From Luteolibacter sp. (lineage in GTDB: Bacteria > Verrucomicrobiota > Verrucomicrobiia > Verrucomicrobiales > Akkermansiaceae): a DNA stretch of 64,000 bases. The stretch lies in contig JAUYNL010000088.1 in the NCBI GenBank assembly GCA_030696085.1, positions 1 to 64,000 on the forward strand. Reading direction: 5' to 3'. A model generated the notes under the pieces. It made no database searches and was not told where the DNA came from. It saw nothing but the letters and a program-made list of their open reading frames with translations. How positions within the stretch are numbered: position 1 is the first letter of the stretch; every line of letters starts with the position of its first letter. The translations under genes and the position numbers were made by a program. Shown in pieces: positions 9,434-19,118 of this stretch.

Positions 9434-10150
9434 TCACCAGGAAATCACGTCGTCCGAACCCGCGAGCGGCACCACGTCGCCGAATTTCGGGGCCTTTTTC
9501 CCCTTCTTTCCATCCTTGCCGTAGGACCAGAATACGTAGGCCTGGTCCTTGGGTTTCGTCTCGGTGTATTCGGCCAGCCCCCAAGTGTGCAGGCGGCGGT
9601 CGTTCTCGCCCTTGTTGAAATCCACCAGAATATGGGCCGGGTTCGTCGATTTCAGGCCGTTGATGGCCACCAGGACTTCCCTGCCCCATGGATCATAGAG
9701 CCTGCCGTCCTTGCCCACGCCGCCTTTATGCTCAGAGGAGAAAGGAAAGGTCATGTAGGCCTCGTTGCGCGGATTGGCATCCTTCGTGGCGAAGTTTTCT
9801 TCGCCATTCTTGAATGGGAAATCCTTATCCTCACCAGCCAGTGCGGAAACCAAAAACTGAGTGGAATATAATCCGCCCGGATCGCCATAAATCGTGTCCC
9901 AACCAGTGTCCCGCTTGGATTTCGGAATCGGCGGCTTCATGTAATCTCCTTCAAACAACGTCATGCCCACCTGGAAATCGCGGAACTGCGCCATGGCTTT
10001 CACCTTGCGGCTGTTTTCGATGAAACGATGGGTCCCCGCCGTGATCAGCACCGCCAGCACCAGGATGATCAGAATCACCACCAGAAGCTCCACCAGAGTG
10101 AAAGCGCCTCTCATGGACTCCGAAGGGCGGCATGGTTTCATCATTTTCAT
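9434..10150 (-). CDS. Type II secretion/type IV pilin-like pseudopilin (GspG-like)
   Basis: A 238-residue secreted structural subunit. Residues 14-40 contain the prepilin peptidase site RGAFTLVELLVVI (cleavage before Phe, Glu at +5), then a hydrophobic assembly helix. The C-terminal body includes DPWGREVLV, resembling the major pseudopilin GspG, where a conserved glycine-rich loop binds calcium. The body is longer than GspG (about 140 residues). Solitary, enlarged pseudopilins of this kind are common in Verrucomicrobiota. No other secretion gene is adjacent, and it is divergent from the squalene-cyclase-repeat gene, with 168 bp between them that hold no visible gene. Its partner machinery must be elsewhere. 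Confidence 0.82.
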   Translation of the reverse strand: MKMMKPCRPSESMRGAFTLVELLVVILIILVLAVLITAGTHRFIENSRKVKAMAQFRDFQVGMTLFEGDYMKPPIPKSKRDTGWDTIYGDPGGLYSTQFLVSALAGEDKDFPFKNGEENFATKDANPRNEAYMTFPFSSEHKGGVGKDGRLYDPWGREVLVAINGLKSTNPAHILVDFNKGENDRRLHTWGLAEYTETKPKDQAYVFWSYGKDGKKGKKAPKFGDVVPLAGSDDVISW

Positions 10151-10318
10151 CTTGATGGGAAATGTCGAATCCTTGATCGGAGGTTGAAAAAATCATCCAA
10201 AATCCCTTCCTTGGGCTACGAAATCCCCCGGCCTGCGTAAAAATTGCCATTTCGCTCCCAAACTTGGATTTTCGACTGGCAAGCCGCAGGACAGGGACTA
10301 CTTTTCCGCCATCCCATC

Positions 10319-11818
10319 ATGAGCCTGCACGCCGAACTCAGTTCCGAAGCCCTCGAACGACTTCATGCCCAGCGGAGGAATTCGACCATCTCCTCGATCG
10401 TCATCGCCCTTTTGACGATGGTGCTCGTGGCCCTGATCCTCGGAATCTTCCTGCTGCCCTCCCTCGTCCAGGAAACGCCGACCATCGTCACCTACGAGGC
10501 CAACCTCAACGAAGAGGCTGATCTGGAGCAGAAAAAAGTGCAGACCAACGTCACCCGCAAGCCCAGCTCCCCCACCGAGTCGCTGGCCAAGGTGATCGTC
10601 GCCAACACCTCCGCTCCCACCGCCGTGCAATCCCCGGATGTGGATGTCAGCACGCCTCTGATGGATTTCGGCGAGGTCGAGATCGACAGCAACTGGGGAA
10701 CGCCTGAGACCAGCGCCTTCGGTAATGTGCCAGCCACCATGAAGAAGCGCTGCTCGCTTGAGGACCGTCTCGCACGCCTGCAGGAAACCGGCGGCACCAA
10801 GGAGTGCGAGGATGCCGTCGTCAGGTCGCTGAACTGGTTCAAATCAACTCAAAGCGCCGATGGATCCTGGGGCAGCCCCAAACCCGCGATGACCGGTCTG
10901 GCCCTGCTCGCCTTCCTCGGGCACTGCGAAACGCCGCTTTCAAAAGATTATGGCGACACCGTGCTGCGCGCCATCACCTACCTGGTGGATCTGGGCATGA
11001 AAACCAACGGCAAGCTCGCGAGCAACCTGACGTCCAACTCCTGGCCCTACGAGCACGCCATCGCCACCTACGCGCTGGCCGAGGCATCCACCTTCTGCAA
11101 ACAAGGCAAGATCAACGTGCCAAACCTTTTCGAGGTCACCCAGAAGGCGGGCCAATTCATCATCGACAACCAACATAACGATGGCGGCTGGGCCTATCTC
11201 TACAGCACCGCCAAGACCGGTGGCGAGCGAGGAGCCCATGTGGACTCCTCGGTCACGGCATGGCAGGTGCAGGCATTGAAGGCATGCCATCACACCGGAT
11301 TGGAATTCAAGGCGCTCAACCGTGCCTCCAACAAGGCGATGAGTTATATTGAATCGCTCCAATCCAAGGACGGCGGCTTTGGCTATACCAATGCCAACGA
11401 GAAGCCGCACGCGGATGGATATCATACCATGACCGGCGGCTGCGTGCTGTCCCTGCAAATGTTTGAAAAGGGATCGTCCTCGGCTGCCCGGAAAGGCGCG
11501 AAATACATCGAGGAAAACACCAAGTTCGATTTCAACAGCAAGTTTTCCGATCTTTACGGGCACTATTACGAAGCCCAGGTGATGATGAACCGCGGTGGAG
11601 AACAGTGGAAAAAATACAACTCCATCTTCCGCGATCAGGTCCTCAATAATCAGAACCCCGATGGCTCATGGAAGAAACCCAACAAAGGAACCGCCACAGG
11701 AATCCGCGCCGTGGCCGCCGCCTATGTGGAAAATGAGGTTTATCGCACCGCGCTATGCACGCTGATGCTTGAAGTGTATTACCGCTTCCTGCCCGGCACC
11801 GGTGTCGGAACCCGCTGA
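10319..11818 (+). CDS. Membrane-anchored prenyltransferase/squalene-oxidase repeat protein
   Basis: About 499 residues. One transmembrane helix (residues about 25-48, SSIVIALLTMVLVALILG) is followed by a polar, proline/serine-rich linker. From residue about 150 there is an alpha/alpha barrel-like domain with at least four QW-type motifs: QSADGSWG, QHNDGGWAY, QSKDGGFGY and QNPDGSW. These are typical of squalene-hopene cyclase and protein prenyltransferase folds. The protonating DxDD motif of true cyclases is not apparent, so it may be a non-catalytic scaffold or act on another substrate. I start at ATG 10319 because the 25 codons upstream are not protein-like. Its 3' end overlaps the UbiA gene. 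Confidence 0.75.
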   Translation: MSLHAELSSEALERLHAQRRNSTISSIVIALLTMVLVALILGIFLLPSLVQETPTIVTYEANLNEEADLEQKKVQTNVTRKPSSPTESLAKVIVANTSAPTAVQSPDVDVSTPLMDFGEVEIDSNWGTPETSAFGNVPATMKKRCSLEDRLARLQETGGTKECEDAVVRSLNWFKSTQSADGSWGSPKPAMTGLALLAFLGHCETPLSKDYGDTVLRAITYLVDLGMKTNGKLASNLTSNSWPYEHAIATYALAEASTFCKQGKINVPNLFEVTQKAGQFIIDNQHNDGGWAYLYSTAKTGGERGAHVDSSVTAWQVQALKACHHTGLEFKALNRASNKAMSYIESLQSKDGGFGYTNANEKPHADGYHTMTGGCVLSLQMFEKGSSSAARKGAKYIEENTKFDFNSKFSDLYGHYYEAQVMMNRGGEQWKKYNSIFRDQVLNNQNPDGSWKKPNKGTATGIRAVAAAYVENEVYRTALCTLMLEVYYRFLPGTGVGTR

Positions 11819-12785
11819 ACCCGTTTCCCAAAGCGGTCCATTGAAACCCCATCCTGGACCGCCGCGCGCCCTTGCCGCCACCGCAAGGCTGGCGAATATT
11901 CCAAGCGTCCTGTCCAATGTCTGGCTCGGCATCGTGCTGGGCCTGCTCCCGGGCGGAAACGCCATCGACTTCGGGTTCTGGTGTTCCGCAGCCTTGTTAT
12001 GCGTCTCGGGCACCTGCCTCTATCTGGCAGGAAACTTCCTCAACGACTGGGCGGACCGGGAATGGGATGCCGCGCGCCGGCCGGAACGCGCGCTGCCACG
12101 CGGATTATTTTCCCCCGCGCTCTATCTGTCTCTCGCCTGCGGATTGCTGCTCGCCGGAATAGGCGCAGCCGCCCGCGCGCATGCCGCGTCCCTGCCCGTC
12201 ACCCTCTCCATCGCCATCGGCATCCTGCTCTACACCTGGCTGCACAAGCACACGGCATGGTCGGTGATCCCGCTCTCTCTCTGCCGGGCGCTTCTGCCAC
12301 TGCTCGGCTTCGTGGCCGTCTCCACAACCGGCGAAACGCAGTTTTCCATGGCCGCCTGCGGCGCTGGGCTCGGATTATTCTGCCACATCATCGGCTTGTC
12401 GCTTTTCGCGCGTCACGAAAGCAAGGAGCAGACACGCCATGTCTGCCTGCATCCGGCCTCCGTACTTTTCGCGCTCGCCGCCTGGGGATCATTTTCGAAT
12501 GCCCGCTTCGTTCTGGATCTACCGCTCCTTCCCTGCCTCGCTGGACTTGCGGCCTATGGTATGTGGGTGATTTTCCCGCGCACCCGGCCCGGCCATCCGA
12601 TCTCCTCGCAAGTCTCCCACCTGCTCGCAGGCATCCCCTTGGTCGATTGGATGCTGCTGCTGCCGATTTTCCTCGCCGATCAAACCCAGGCCATGCCCCC
12701 GGTCATCGCCATCACCTGCCTCTGCCTGCCCCCCCTTGCCGTGCTGGCCGGCAAGGCCCTTCAGCGCTACGCGCCCGCCACTTGA
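11769..12785 (+). CDS. UbiA-family prenyltransferase
   Basis: A 338-residue polytopic membrane enzyme with about eight predicted helices. The first Asp-rich motif reads NFLNDWADREWD and is followed by RRPERALPRG, matching the NDxxDxxxD Mg-diphosphate site of the UbiA superfamily (quinone, chlorophyll and heme O prenylation). The second Asp motif expected in the second half of the family is not obvious; the equivalent stretch reads ARHESKEQTRHVCL. This may mean a divergent or altered activity. The ATG used overlaps the previous gene by 50 bp; a GTG at 11802 (17-bp overlap) is an alternative start. The overlap with the squalene-cyclase-repeat gene suggests linked expression, possibly in isoprenoid lipid metabolism. 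Confidence 0.78.
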   Translation: MKCITASCPAPVSEPAEPVSQSGPLKPHPGPPRALAATARLANIPSVLSNVWLGIVLGLLPGGNAIDFGFWCSAALLCVSGTCLYLAGNFLNDWADREWDAARRPERALPRGLFSPALYLSLACGLLLAGIGAAARAHAASLPVTLSIAIGILLYTWLHKHTAWSVIPLSLCRALLPLLGFVAVSTTGETQFSMAACGAGLGLFCHIIGLSLFARHESKEQTRHVCLHPASVLFALAAWGSFSNARFVLDLPLLPCLAGLAAYGMWVIFPRTRPGHPISSQVSHLLAGIPLVDWMLLLPIFLADQTQAMPPVIAITCLCLPPLAVLAGKALQRYAPAT

Positions 12786-12831
12786 TCCGGGCTTGCGGGT
12801 TTCCGGTTTTCACGCTCAATTGCCGCGCCGC

Positions 12832-13245
12832 ATGAGCATCGCCGAAAAACAACAGCAGCTTCTCGAGGAACTCGAGCTCTTCCAGGATTGGACCGAGCGC
12901 TACGAATATGTCATTGGCCTCGGCAAAAAACTCCCGCCTATGGACGAAGCGGCCAAAAACCCGGAACACCTGATCAAAGGCTGCCAATCCCAGGTCTGGC
13001 TGGACGCCTGCTGTGAGAATGGCCGAATCCACTACTCGGCCGACTCCGACTCGCTCATCACCAAGGGCATGATCGCCCTCTTCGTGCGGGTGCTCGATGG
13101 CGAGAAACCCGATGCCATCCTCACTTCGGACATGGGCTTCATCGACCGCACCGGCCTCAAGGAACACCTCGCGCCGACGCGCGCCAACGCACTCAATCTG
13201 ATGGCCACGCAGATGAAACAACGCGCGCTTTCCTTCGCTTCCTAA
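12832..13245 (+). CDS. sufE: SufE-like sulfur acceptor
   Basis: A 137-residue cytoplasmic protein. SufE accepts persulfide sulfur from the cysteine desulfurase SufS and passes it on during Fe-S cluster assembly. The acceptor cysteine is in the family motif HLIKGCQSQVWL (Cys near residue 51), and the N-terminal WxxRYEYVIGLGKKLPP segment is also characteristic. The length matches SufE. I use ATG 12832; the open frame extends upstream, but that part overlaps the end of the UbiA gene and is not conserved-looking. The terC gene starts 14 bp later on the same strand. The remaining suf genes are not in the window. Confidence 0.93.
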   Translation: MSIAEKQQQLLEELELFQDWTERYEYVIGLGKKLPPMDEAAKNPEHLIKGCQSQVWLDACCENGRIHYSADSDSLITKGMIALFVRVLDGEKPDAILTSDMGFIDRTGLKEHLAPTRANALNLMATQMKQRALSFAS

Positions 13246-13259
13246 CCGCTCAGCCCGCC

Positions 13260-14048
<789 letters not shown>

Positions 14049-14055
14049 CAGACGA

Positions 14056-16602
14056 TCACTTCAGGTCCTCCAGCCGCTGCCGGCTCCAGGAAAGTCCTTC
14101 CTGATATTCCTCGGTCTGCGGGCGTGATGACTGCAAACCTTCCCACAGGGAAACCGCGGCGGAAAAGGCGCGCGCGGCATCGGCCTTGCGGTTGGCGAGT
14201 TGCAGAGCGTGGCCCAGATCGCCGGCCAGGTACGCGCCGGTGCGTTGCAATTGTTCGGGCCGCGGGCCGGACACCGGGTGCGACACCTCCAGGCTTCCTA
14301 ACAAATCACGCGCCCTGCCCAGCAGCGCGATCTCCTCATCGCGCCCGCCGGTGTTGCCGACCATGCGTCCCTTCTGCCACCAGAGCAGTGCCAGCCGATA
14401 GGAAACCATCGCATCGCCCGGAACCGCCGCACGAATGCCTTCCAGCATCCGGATCCCATCGTCGAAATGTTTCATCGCCGCCGCCGACTGGCCGCGATCC
14501 CGCAGGATGCCCGCCTGGAGGCCGAGTTGCGCCGCCTTTCGCGAGATGGCCTCGGCGTTTTCCGGCTGCCCGGCCAGCACCTGATCCAGCAGCTTCATCG
14601 TTTCCAGCGACAGGGATTCGGTTCCCGCAATGTCTCCCGAGAGCATGGCGGCCTCCGCCATCGCGCCATAACAGGCGGCGAGCTCCAGCCGCAGCGCTGG
14701 ATCCTCGGGGTTCTTCTCGCGGAGTTTCGCCAGTTCCGCCGAGGCGAGACTCCGGACCTCGCGCGCGTCGCCGAGATTGCCCATGCCTTCGAGAATGGTC
14801 GCCGACGAGAGATAACAGGCCGCCAGCTCGGAACGCAGGATCGCGGCATCCGGCCGTTGCTCGGCGATGCGGTTGAGCGTCTGGGTGGCCCGCATCAATT
14901 GTTCCAGCGCCTTGGTGTCATCGCCGCGCGCGGCCATTAGTTTGGCCTCATGGAAATCCAGGATCGCCAGCAACTGGTCCATGCGATCCGCATCCACTTC
15001 AGAACGCGGCACTGCGGTGAAAGCCTTGCGGGCGGCGGCAAAGGCGGCCTCTGTTTGTGGATCGGACCCGGACTGCCGCAGCAGGGCGAGCAGCAGCGAA
15101 TTGGTGGCCACGCGAAACTTCAGGTCCGGGCCCATCGGCAGCGTGCTCCACAGTTGCAGCGACTCGTCCAGACGACGGGTCGCCGCCGGGGCATCCCCCG
15201 TGGCCAGCGAGATTTCCGACAATTGCAGTCTGGCGCGGGCCCGCTCCTCCACCAGGTCCGGGATGTCCGCCGTGCGTGTTAGAAAATCCTCGAAATAGCG
15301 CTCCAGCCGCTTGAGGCGCAGTTCGCGCCCATCCAAAGGTGGCAGGCGGCGGTGGCCTTTTTCCATGGCCCATGAAAACAAACGGTCGCTCACCTGGCGG
15401 GACGCCTCCAGGCGCGAGAGCCAGAGTTCGCGTTCGTAGGCGAGCGACTGTTCCGCCTCGGTGCCACGCTGCTCCGCAGTGGCCTGCGCGGCGAGCGCGG
15501 CTTCCGCCGTGGCCTTAAAGCTCCGCGTCTCGTCCCCGCGTTTGGCTTTCTCCGCGGCAAGCTGCGTGCCGGTGAGATGCCACAAGCCGGCGAACACCAC
15601 CGCCAGCGCCGCCGCCGCGCCCATGCCGAACAACGCGCCCCAGGCACGCCGCTCGGCACGCCGCCGCTGGGTCAGCAGCAACTCGCGCTCCTGCTCCGCC
15701 AGGAGATCTTTTTCGATCTCCTCGAATCCGCCCGCCACCTCCATCATGCTGGCCGGGCGTTTCAGCGGATCGAGCTCCAGGCATCGTGCGATCCACCCGC
15801 GCAAACCGTTTTCCAGCGGGCTGCACACATCCTCGGACCACTTGAAATCCGTCTGCGAATCCAGATTTCCGGCGATCCTTCCCAAGTCCGCCTTCAGCCC
15901 CTCGCGGCGCGTTTCGCCCGCCGGCGGAGCCACCTGTTCGAAAGTCGCATTGCAGCGCGGGAAGCGCCCCGTGAGAACACGATGCGCCAGCACTCCGAAG
16001 GAAAACACATCCCAGCGGTAGCCCGCATCCTCCAGATAACCCGACGGATTCCTCAACTGCTCCGGTGCCTGATAGAGAACCGCGTCGGTGAACTCGAAAC
16101 GGTGCGCTCCTGGCATGTTGCCGAGCGCCCAGTCGGTGAGCAGGACCTCGCCGGCCGCGCCTATCAGCACATTGCCCGGCTTGAGGTTGCCATGGGTCGC
16201 GCGGCGCTCGTGCATGGCGGCCAGCGCCCGGGCGAGCGCTTTCACGAGTTTCCATGACTCCAGCCCCGGGTGTTCCTCCAAGCGGTGCTGCAACGAGCGC
16301 GGGGCAGGCGTTCCATCCTCCCTCAGGTCCGCCACCAGCGGCATGATCCGGAACGCCGAGGGTCCGTGGAAATCCGAGGCGATGACCGGCAGCACCCCGT
16401 CCGGCCAGCCACCCTCCTCCAGACGACGCGTCATTTTCTCCAACAGCCCGCGGTGAATCGTCGTGTCATCGAAAATTTTCAGCGCCAGCGGATTTCCGGC
16501 CGCATCCTTCACCGCGAAAACCTGGCCGCAGCCTCCCTCCCCTATCAGTTCGTGATCCGTCAAGTCCCCCAAATTCAAGCTTTCCGCATGCACCGTTTCC
16601 AT
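14056..16602 (-). CDS. Kinase-like membrane protein with C-terminal TPR-type region (probable pseudokinase)
   Basis: About 848 residues. The N-terminal Ser/Thr kinase fold has G-loop GEGGCGQV (residues 21-28) and a VAIK-like lysine (ALKIF, near 42). The catalytic-loop motif reads HGNLKPGN (near 137) instead of HRDxKPxN, so the catalytic Asp is replaced by Asn. The Mg-binding DFG is DWA. An APE-like QAPEQL follows. A single transmembrane helix lies at about 317-343 (GALFGMGAAAALAVVFAGL). The cytosolic kinase domain is therefore joined to an extracytoplasmic alpha-helical region with TPR-like repeats. I start at ATG 16602; an ATG at 16629 is also possible. Signalling by scaffolding rather than phosphorylation is an inference. 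It converges on terC. Confidence 0.82.
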   Translation of the reverse strand: METVHAESLNLGDLTDHELIGEGGCGQVFAVKDAAGNPLALKIFDDTTIHRGLLEKMTRRLEEGGWPDGVLPVIASDFHGPSAFRIMPLVADLREDGTPAPRSLQHRLEEHPGLESWKLVKALARALAAMHERRATHGNLKPGNVLIGAAGEVLLTDWALGNMPGAHRFEFTDAVLYQAPEQLRNPSGYLEDAGYRWDVFSFGVLAHRVLTGRFPRCNATFEQVAPPAGETRREGLKADLGRIAGNLDSQTDFKWSEDVCSPLENGLRGWIARCLELDPLKRPASMMEVAGGFEEIEKDLLAEQERELLLTQRRRAERRAWGALFGMGAAAALAVVFAGLWHLTGTQLAAEKAKRGDETRSFKATAEAALAAQATAEQRGTEAEQSLAYERELWLSRLEASRQVSDRLFSWAMEKGHRRLPPLDGRELRLKRLERYFEDFLTRTADIPDLVEERARARLQLSEISLATGDAPAATRRLDESLQLWSTLPMGPDLKFRVATNSLLLALLRQSGSDPQTEAAFAAARKAFTAVPRSEVDADRMDQLLAILDFHEAKLMAARGDDTKALEQLMRATQTLNRIAEQRPDAAILRSELAACYLSSATILEGMGNLGDAREVRSLASAELAKLREKNPEDPALRLELAACYGAMAEAAMLSGDIAGTESLSLETMKLLDQVLAGQPENAEAISRKAAQLGLQAGILRDRGQSAAAMKHFDDGIRMLEGIRAAVPGDAMVSYRLALLWWQKGRMVGNTGGRDEEIALLGRARDLLGSLEVSHPVSGPRPEQLQRTGAYLAGDLGHALQLANRKADAARAFSAAVSLWEGLQSSRPQTEEYQEGLSWSRQRLEDLK

Positions 16603-17041
16603 CGCCACGGGTTCTAAACGACAAATCATCCCGCGCCAATCTTTCTTCCACTCCCATCGGGGGAGTGGCAGCAGACAGATCCAACTGCCGCCGCGGATGA
16701 CGCGGTTGGAGCCGTATGGCCGCCGTCCGGAACTTTCCTTCCAATCCCGTTGGGATTTAGATGCATCCAATGCCAACGCATTATGTCCCAAAGCCCGGGC
16801 TTGGCCTCAGACCTGCCCTGGGAAAAAGCCCCGCCACATCCTACGGAAAACCAATTCGTTTCATGAAATTTAGTATTTAAGAATGCTTTACTATTCTCAT
16901 GGGATTGCCACACCGGCAATCCAAGTCGCTAAATTTCAGTAATTTATGATTTTTAATTCCCGGCATACGCGATCACGTGTTCGTGATGTTTTGCCAAGTC
17001 GCGGAATTCGGGCTTTGATCCTGCCGTTTCCCCCACATCCC
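16603..17041. repeat. Intergenic region with several hairpins and a nested inverted repeat
   Basis: About 440 bp between the divergent kinase-like and secreted-protein genes, with no convincing gene. It contains an 8-bp stem at 16648-16655/16661-16668 and a palindrome at 16743-16757 (6-bp arms, 3-base loop). There is also an 8-bp stem at 16902-16909/16915-16922 inside a 10-bp perfect inverted repeat (16864-16873/16929-16938). The 16860-17000 part is clearly AT-richer than its surroundings. On the minus strand 16681-16731 translates to a fragment ending SNRVIRGGSW, resembling the sulfatase-modifying (FGE/SUMF1) C-terminus. The hairpins look like dispersed REP-type elements. Confidence 0.6.
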
Positions 17042-17908
17042 ATGACTAACCATGTGTCCCCCCACACGGTTGCATGCCTGATCCTCAGCCTGATTGCTCC
17101 GCTATCGGCTCAAAATCTGGCAAGCACCCAAATTCCTTCCGAAGCCAAGCGGTTTATCGGCACTTCCGAGCTCCCCGGTTCCTTCGAGGTGCCGGCCACC
17201 GAAAAAGTGCGCGGCGAGGTTTCCGATTCCCCGGCGATCTTCATCGCCCAGGACGCTTGCAATCTGGATGAAACGACCGCGCCCTCCGGCCATCGCGATG
17301 CCGCCTCCAGCGATGAGGTGCTGCGCAAACCGTCTCCCTATCGGCAAATGCGCGGCCAGCGTTATGAAGTGGCCACCGACAGCCTGCAAAAGGGTCTTGC
17401 ATTGGTGTCCGCGGCCTATCGCGAGACCGGCAGGACCGAGAAAACCGCCGATTGTTCGGCGATCGCCCTTTCCGTCGGCGAGCGCGTGAAATCCGCTCCT
17501 TCCGCGGTACTTGAAATCGTGGAGGTCGAGGTTTCCGCCAATCCCGCCTGTGCCTGTGAAATCGTCAAGGCGGCGATCAGTGCCAGTGAGGCCGATACCG
17601 GGCAGGTGGTGGCCATCGTCGAAGTGGCCATCCATTCCGCTCCGGAATCGATGCGAATCATTTCACAATGCGCCATCGCCGCCTCTCCGGAATCCATCAC
17701 CGGAGTGCAATCGCTGCTTTCCAAACTGGATCCCAACGCCGGCGAAAGCGGCTACAGCTCCAAGGGCGCGAAAAGCGGCAAGGATGCCAAGGTCGCCTCC
17801 GTTCTCTCTCCACCGCCCGCCAACCCGCTGGATCGCCTGAATCTACCCCCGCTCCCGCCACCACCGATTTTCCCTCCCTTTGTCACGGAAGTGAACCCCT
17901 GCCGCTGA
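17042..17908 (+). CDS. Secreted protein of unknown function
   Basis: A 288-residue protein I do not recognise. The N-terminus (HTVACLILSLIAPLSAQ) is a good Sec signal peptide with probable cleavage after SAQ. The middle part, about residues 110-230, is rich in alanine, valine, isoleucine and glutamate. It has two-helix-like units repeating patterns such as VLEIVEVEVSANPACACEIV and VVAIVEVAIHSAPESMRIIS, suggesting helical repeats about 35 residues long. The C-terminus is a proline-rich tail (LPPLPPPPIFPP). Similar alanine-rich repeat proteins are known only as hypothetical in Verrucomicrobiota. I start at ATG 17042, placing the signal peptide at the N-terminus. The M42 peptidase gene follows after 52 bp on the same strand. 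Confidence 0.6.
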   Translation: MTNHVSPHTVACLILSLIAPLSAQNLASTQIPSEAKRFIGTSELPGSFEVPATEKVRGEVSDSPAIFIAQDACNLDETTAPSGHRDAASSDEVLRKPSPYRQMRGQRYEVATDSLQKGLALVSAAYRETGRTEKTADCSAIALSVGERVKSAPSAVLEIVEVEVSANPACACEIVKAAISASEADTGQVVAIVEVAIHSAPESMRIISQCAIAASPESITGVQSLLSKLDPNAGESGYSSKGAKSGKDAKVASVLSPPPANPLDRLNLPPLPPPPIFPPFVTEVNPCR

Positions 17909-17960
17909 GGCCCCTCATCAGCGCACTTGCCAGTCGGGCACCGTCTGGTTGAATCGCGGC

Positions 17961-19040
17961 GTGAAAAAGGAAGATCGCGAGTTTCTCCACCGTCTGTTGG
18001 AAAGCCGGAGCCCCACGGGCTTTGAAATGCCCGGACAAAAAGTCTGGGCGGAATGGATCCGCGATCATGCGGACCACATCGAGTGCGACGCCTACGGCTC
18101 CACCTGGGCCAGCCTCTCCGGCAAGAGCGGGCAGGTCATCATGCTCGCCGCCCATGCCGATGAGATCGGTTACATGATCAAACACATCGACGAACGCGGA
18201 TTCCTCCGGCTCGACCGCGTGGGCGGATCGGATGCCGCCACCGCCCGCGGCAGGCGAATCACCATCCTCGGTGACAAGGGCCCCATTCCCGGCATCATCG
18301 GCAACACCGCCATCCACCTGCGGCGCGATGATCCGGGCACCGAGAAAGCCCCCGCCGTGCATGACCTGTGGGTCGATGTGGGAGCCTCAAATCCCTCGGA
18401 AATCGCCAAACTCGGCATCCGCGTGGGCCACCCGGCCGTCTATCAGGACGGGCCGATGGAGCTCGCCAACAAACGCATCGTCGGTCGCGCCCTGGACAAC
18501 CGCATCGGCGGCTACATCATCGCCCAGGTGATGAAACGCGTGGCCGCCGGCAAGCGCAAAGCCGCCTTCACGCTGGTCTGCCTCAACGCCATCCAGGAGG
18601 AAATCGGCGGCCACGGCGCGATAATGGCCACCTACCGCCTGCGGCCCGACCTCTGCGTCTGTCTGGACGTCACCCACGCCACCGACACGCCGGGGCTGGA
18701 CGCCGCCAGGCACGGCAGCGTGAAACTCGGCGGCGGTCCCAGCCTCACCCACGGTACCGCCAACCACCCGCTGCTGGTCCAACGCCTCATCGCCGTGGCC
18801 AAGGACGCGAAGCTCCCGATCCAGCACGAGGCGAGCAGCCGCTTCACCGGCACGGATACCGACAAGATCTTCCACAGCCGCGCGGGCATCCCCAGCGCGC
18901 TGGTTTCACTGCCGCTGCGCTGCATGCACTCGGTGGTGGAAACCGCGCACCTCGACGACATTGCCCACACCATCGAACTGCTGACCTCCTTCGTGCTCTC
19001 GCTGAAGGACAAGGAGAGTTTTCATCAGAGTTTGCATTGA
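17961..19040 (+). CDS. M42-family metallo-aminopeptidase
   Basis: About 359 residues, the normal size for the glutamyl aminopeptidase/endoglucanase-M family of dinuclear-metal peptidases that form large tetrahedral particles. Metal ligands are in their expected contexts: His in LAAHADEIG, bridging Asp in GRALDNRIGG, the Glu pair in NAIQEEIGGHG, Asp in CVCLDVTHA and a late His in RCMHSVVE. The family's SPTGFE near the N-terminus is present. I choose GTG 17961 (MKKEDREFL); a TTG at 17949 would add four residues. It probably trims peptides in the cytoplasm. It converges on rlmD with 78 bp between. Confidence 0.92.
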   Translation: MKKEDREFLHRLLESRSPTGFEMPGQKVWAEWIRDHADHIECDAYGSTWASLSGKSGQVIMLAAHADEIGYMIKHIDERGFLRLDRVGGSDAATARGRRITILGDKGPIPGIIGNTAIHLRRDDPGTEKAPAVHDLWVDVGASNPSEIAKLGIRVGHPAVYQDGPMELANKRIVGRALDNRIGGYIIAQVMKRVAAGKRKAAFTLVCLNAIQEEIGGHGAIMATYRLRPDLCVCLDVTHATDTPGLDAARHGSVKLGGGPSLTHGTANHPLLVQRLIAVAKDAKLPIQHEASSRFTGTDTDKIFHSRAGIPSALVSLPLRCMHSVVETAHLDDIAHTIELLTSFVLSLKDKESFHQSLH

Positions 19041-19118
19041 TTCCGCGGCTGCGGGATTCGTCCGCGCCTGGAGATATGAAAGTGCGCCATGTGAGGCATC
19101 CCAATTCCCCAAGGGGCG

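Noticed and set aside
10244-10318. Upstream start for the squalene-cyclase-repeat protein
   Set aside because: The extra residues are not protein-like and precede the natural transmembrane N-terminus.
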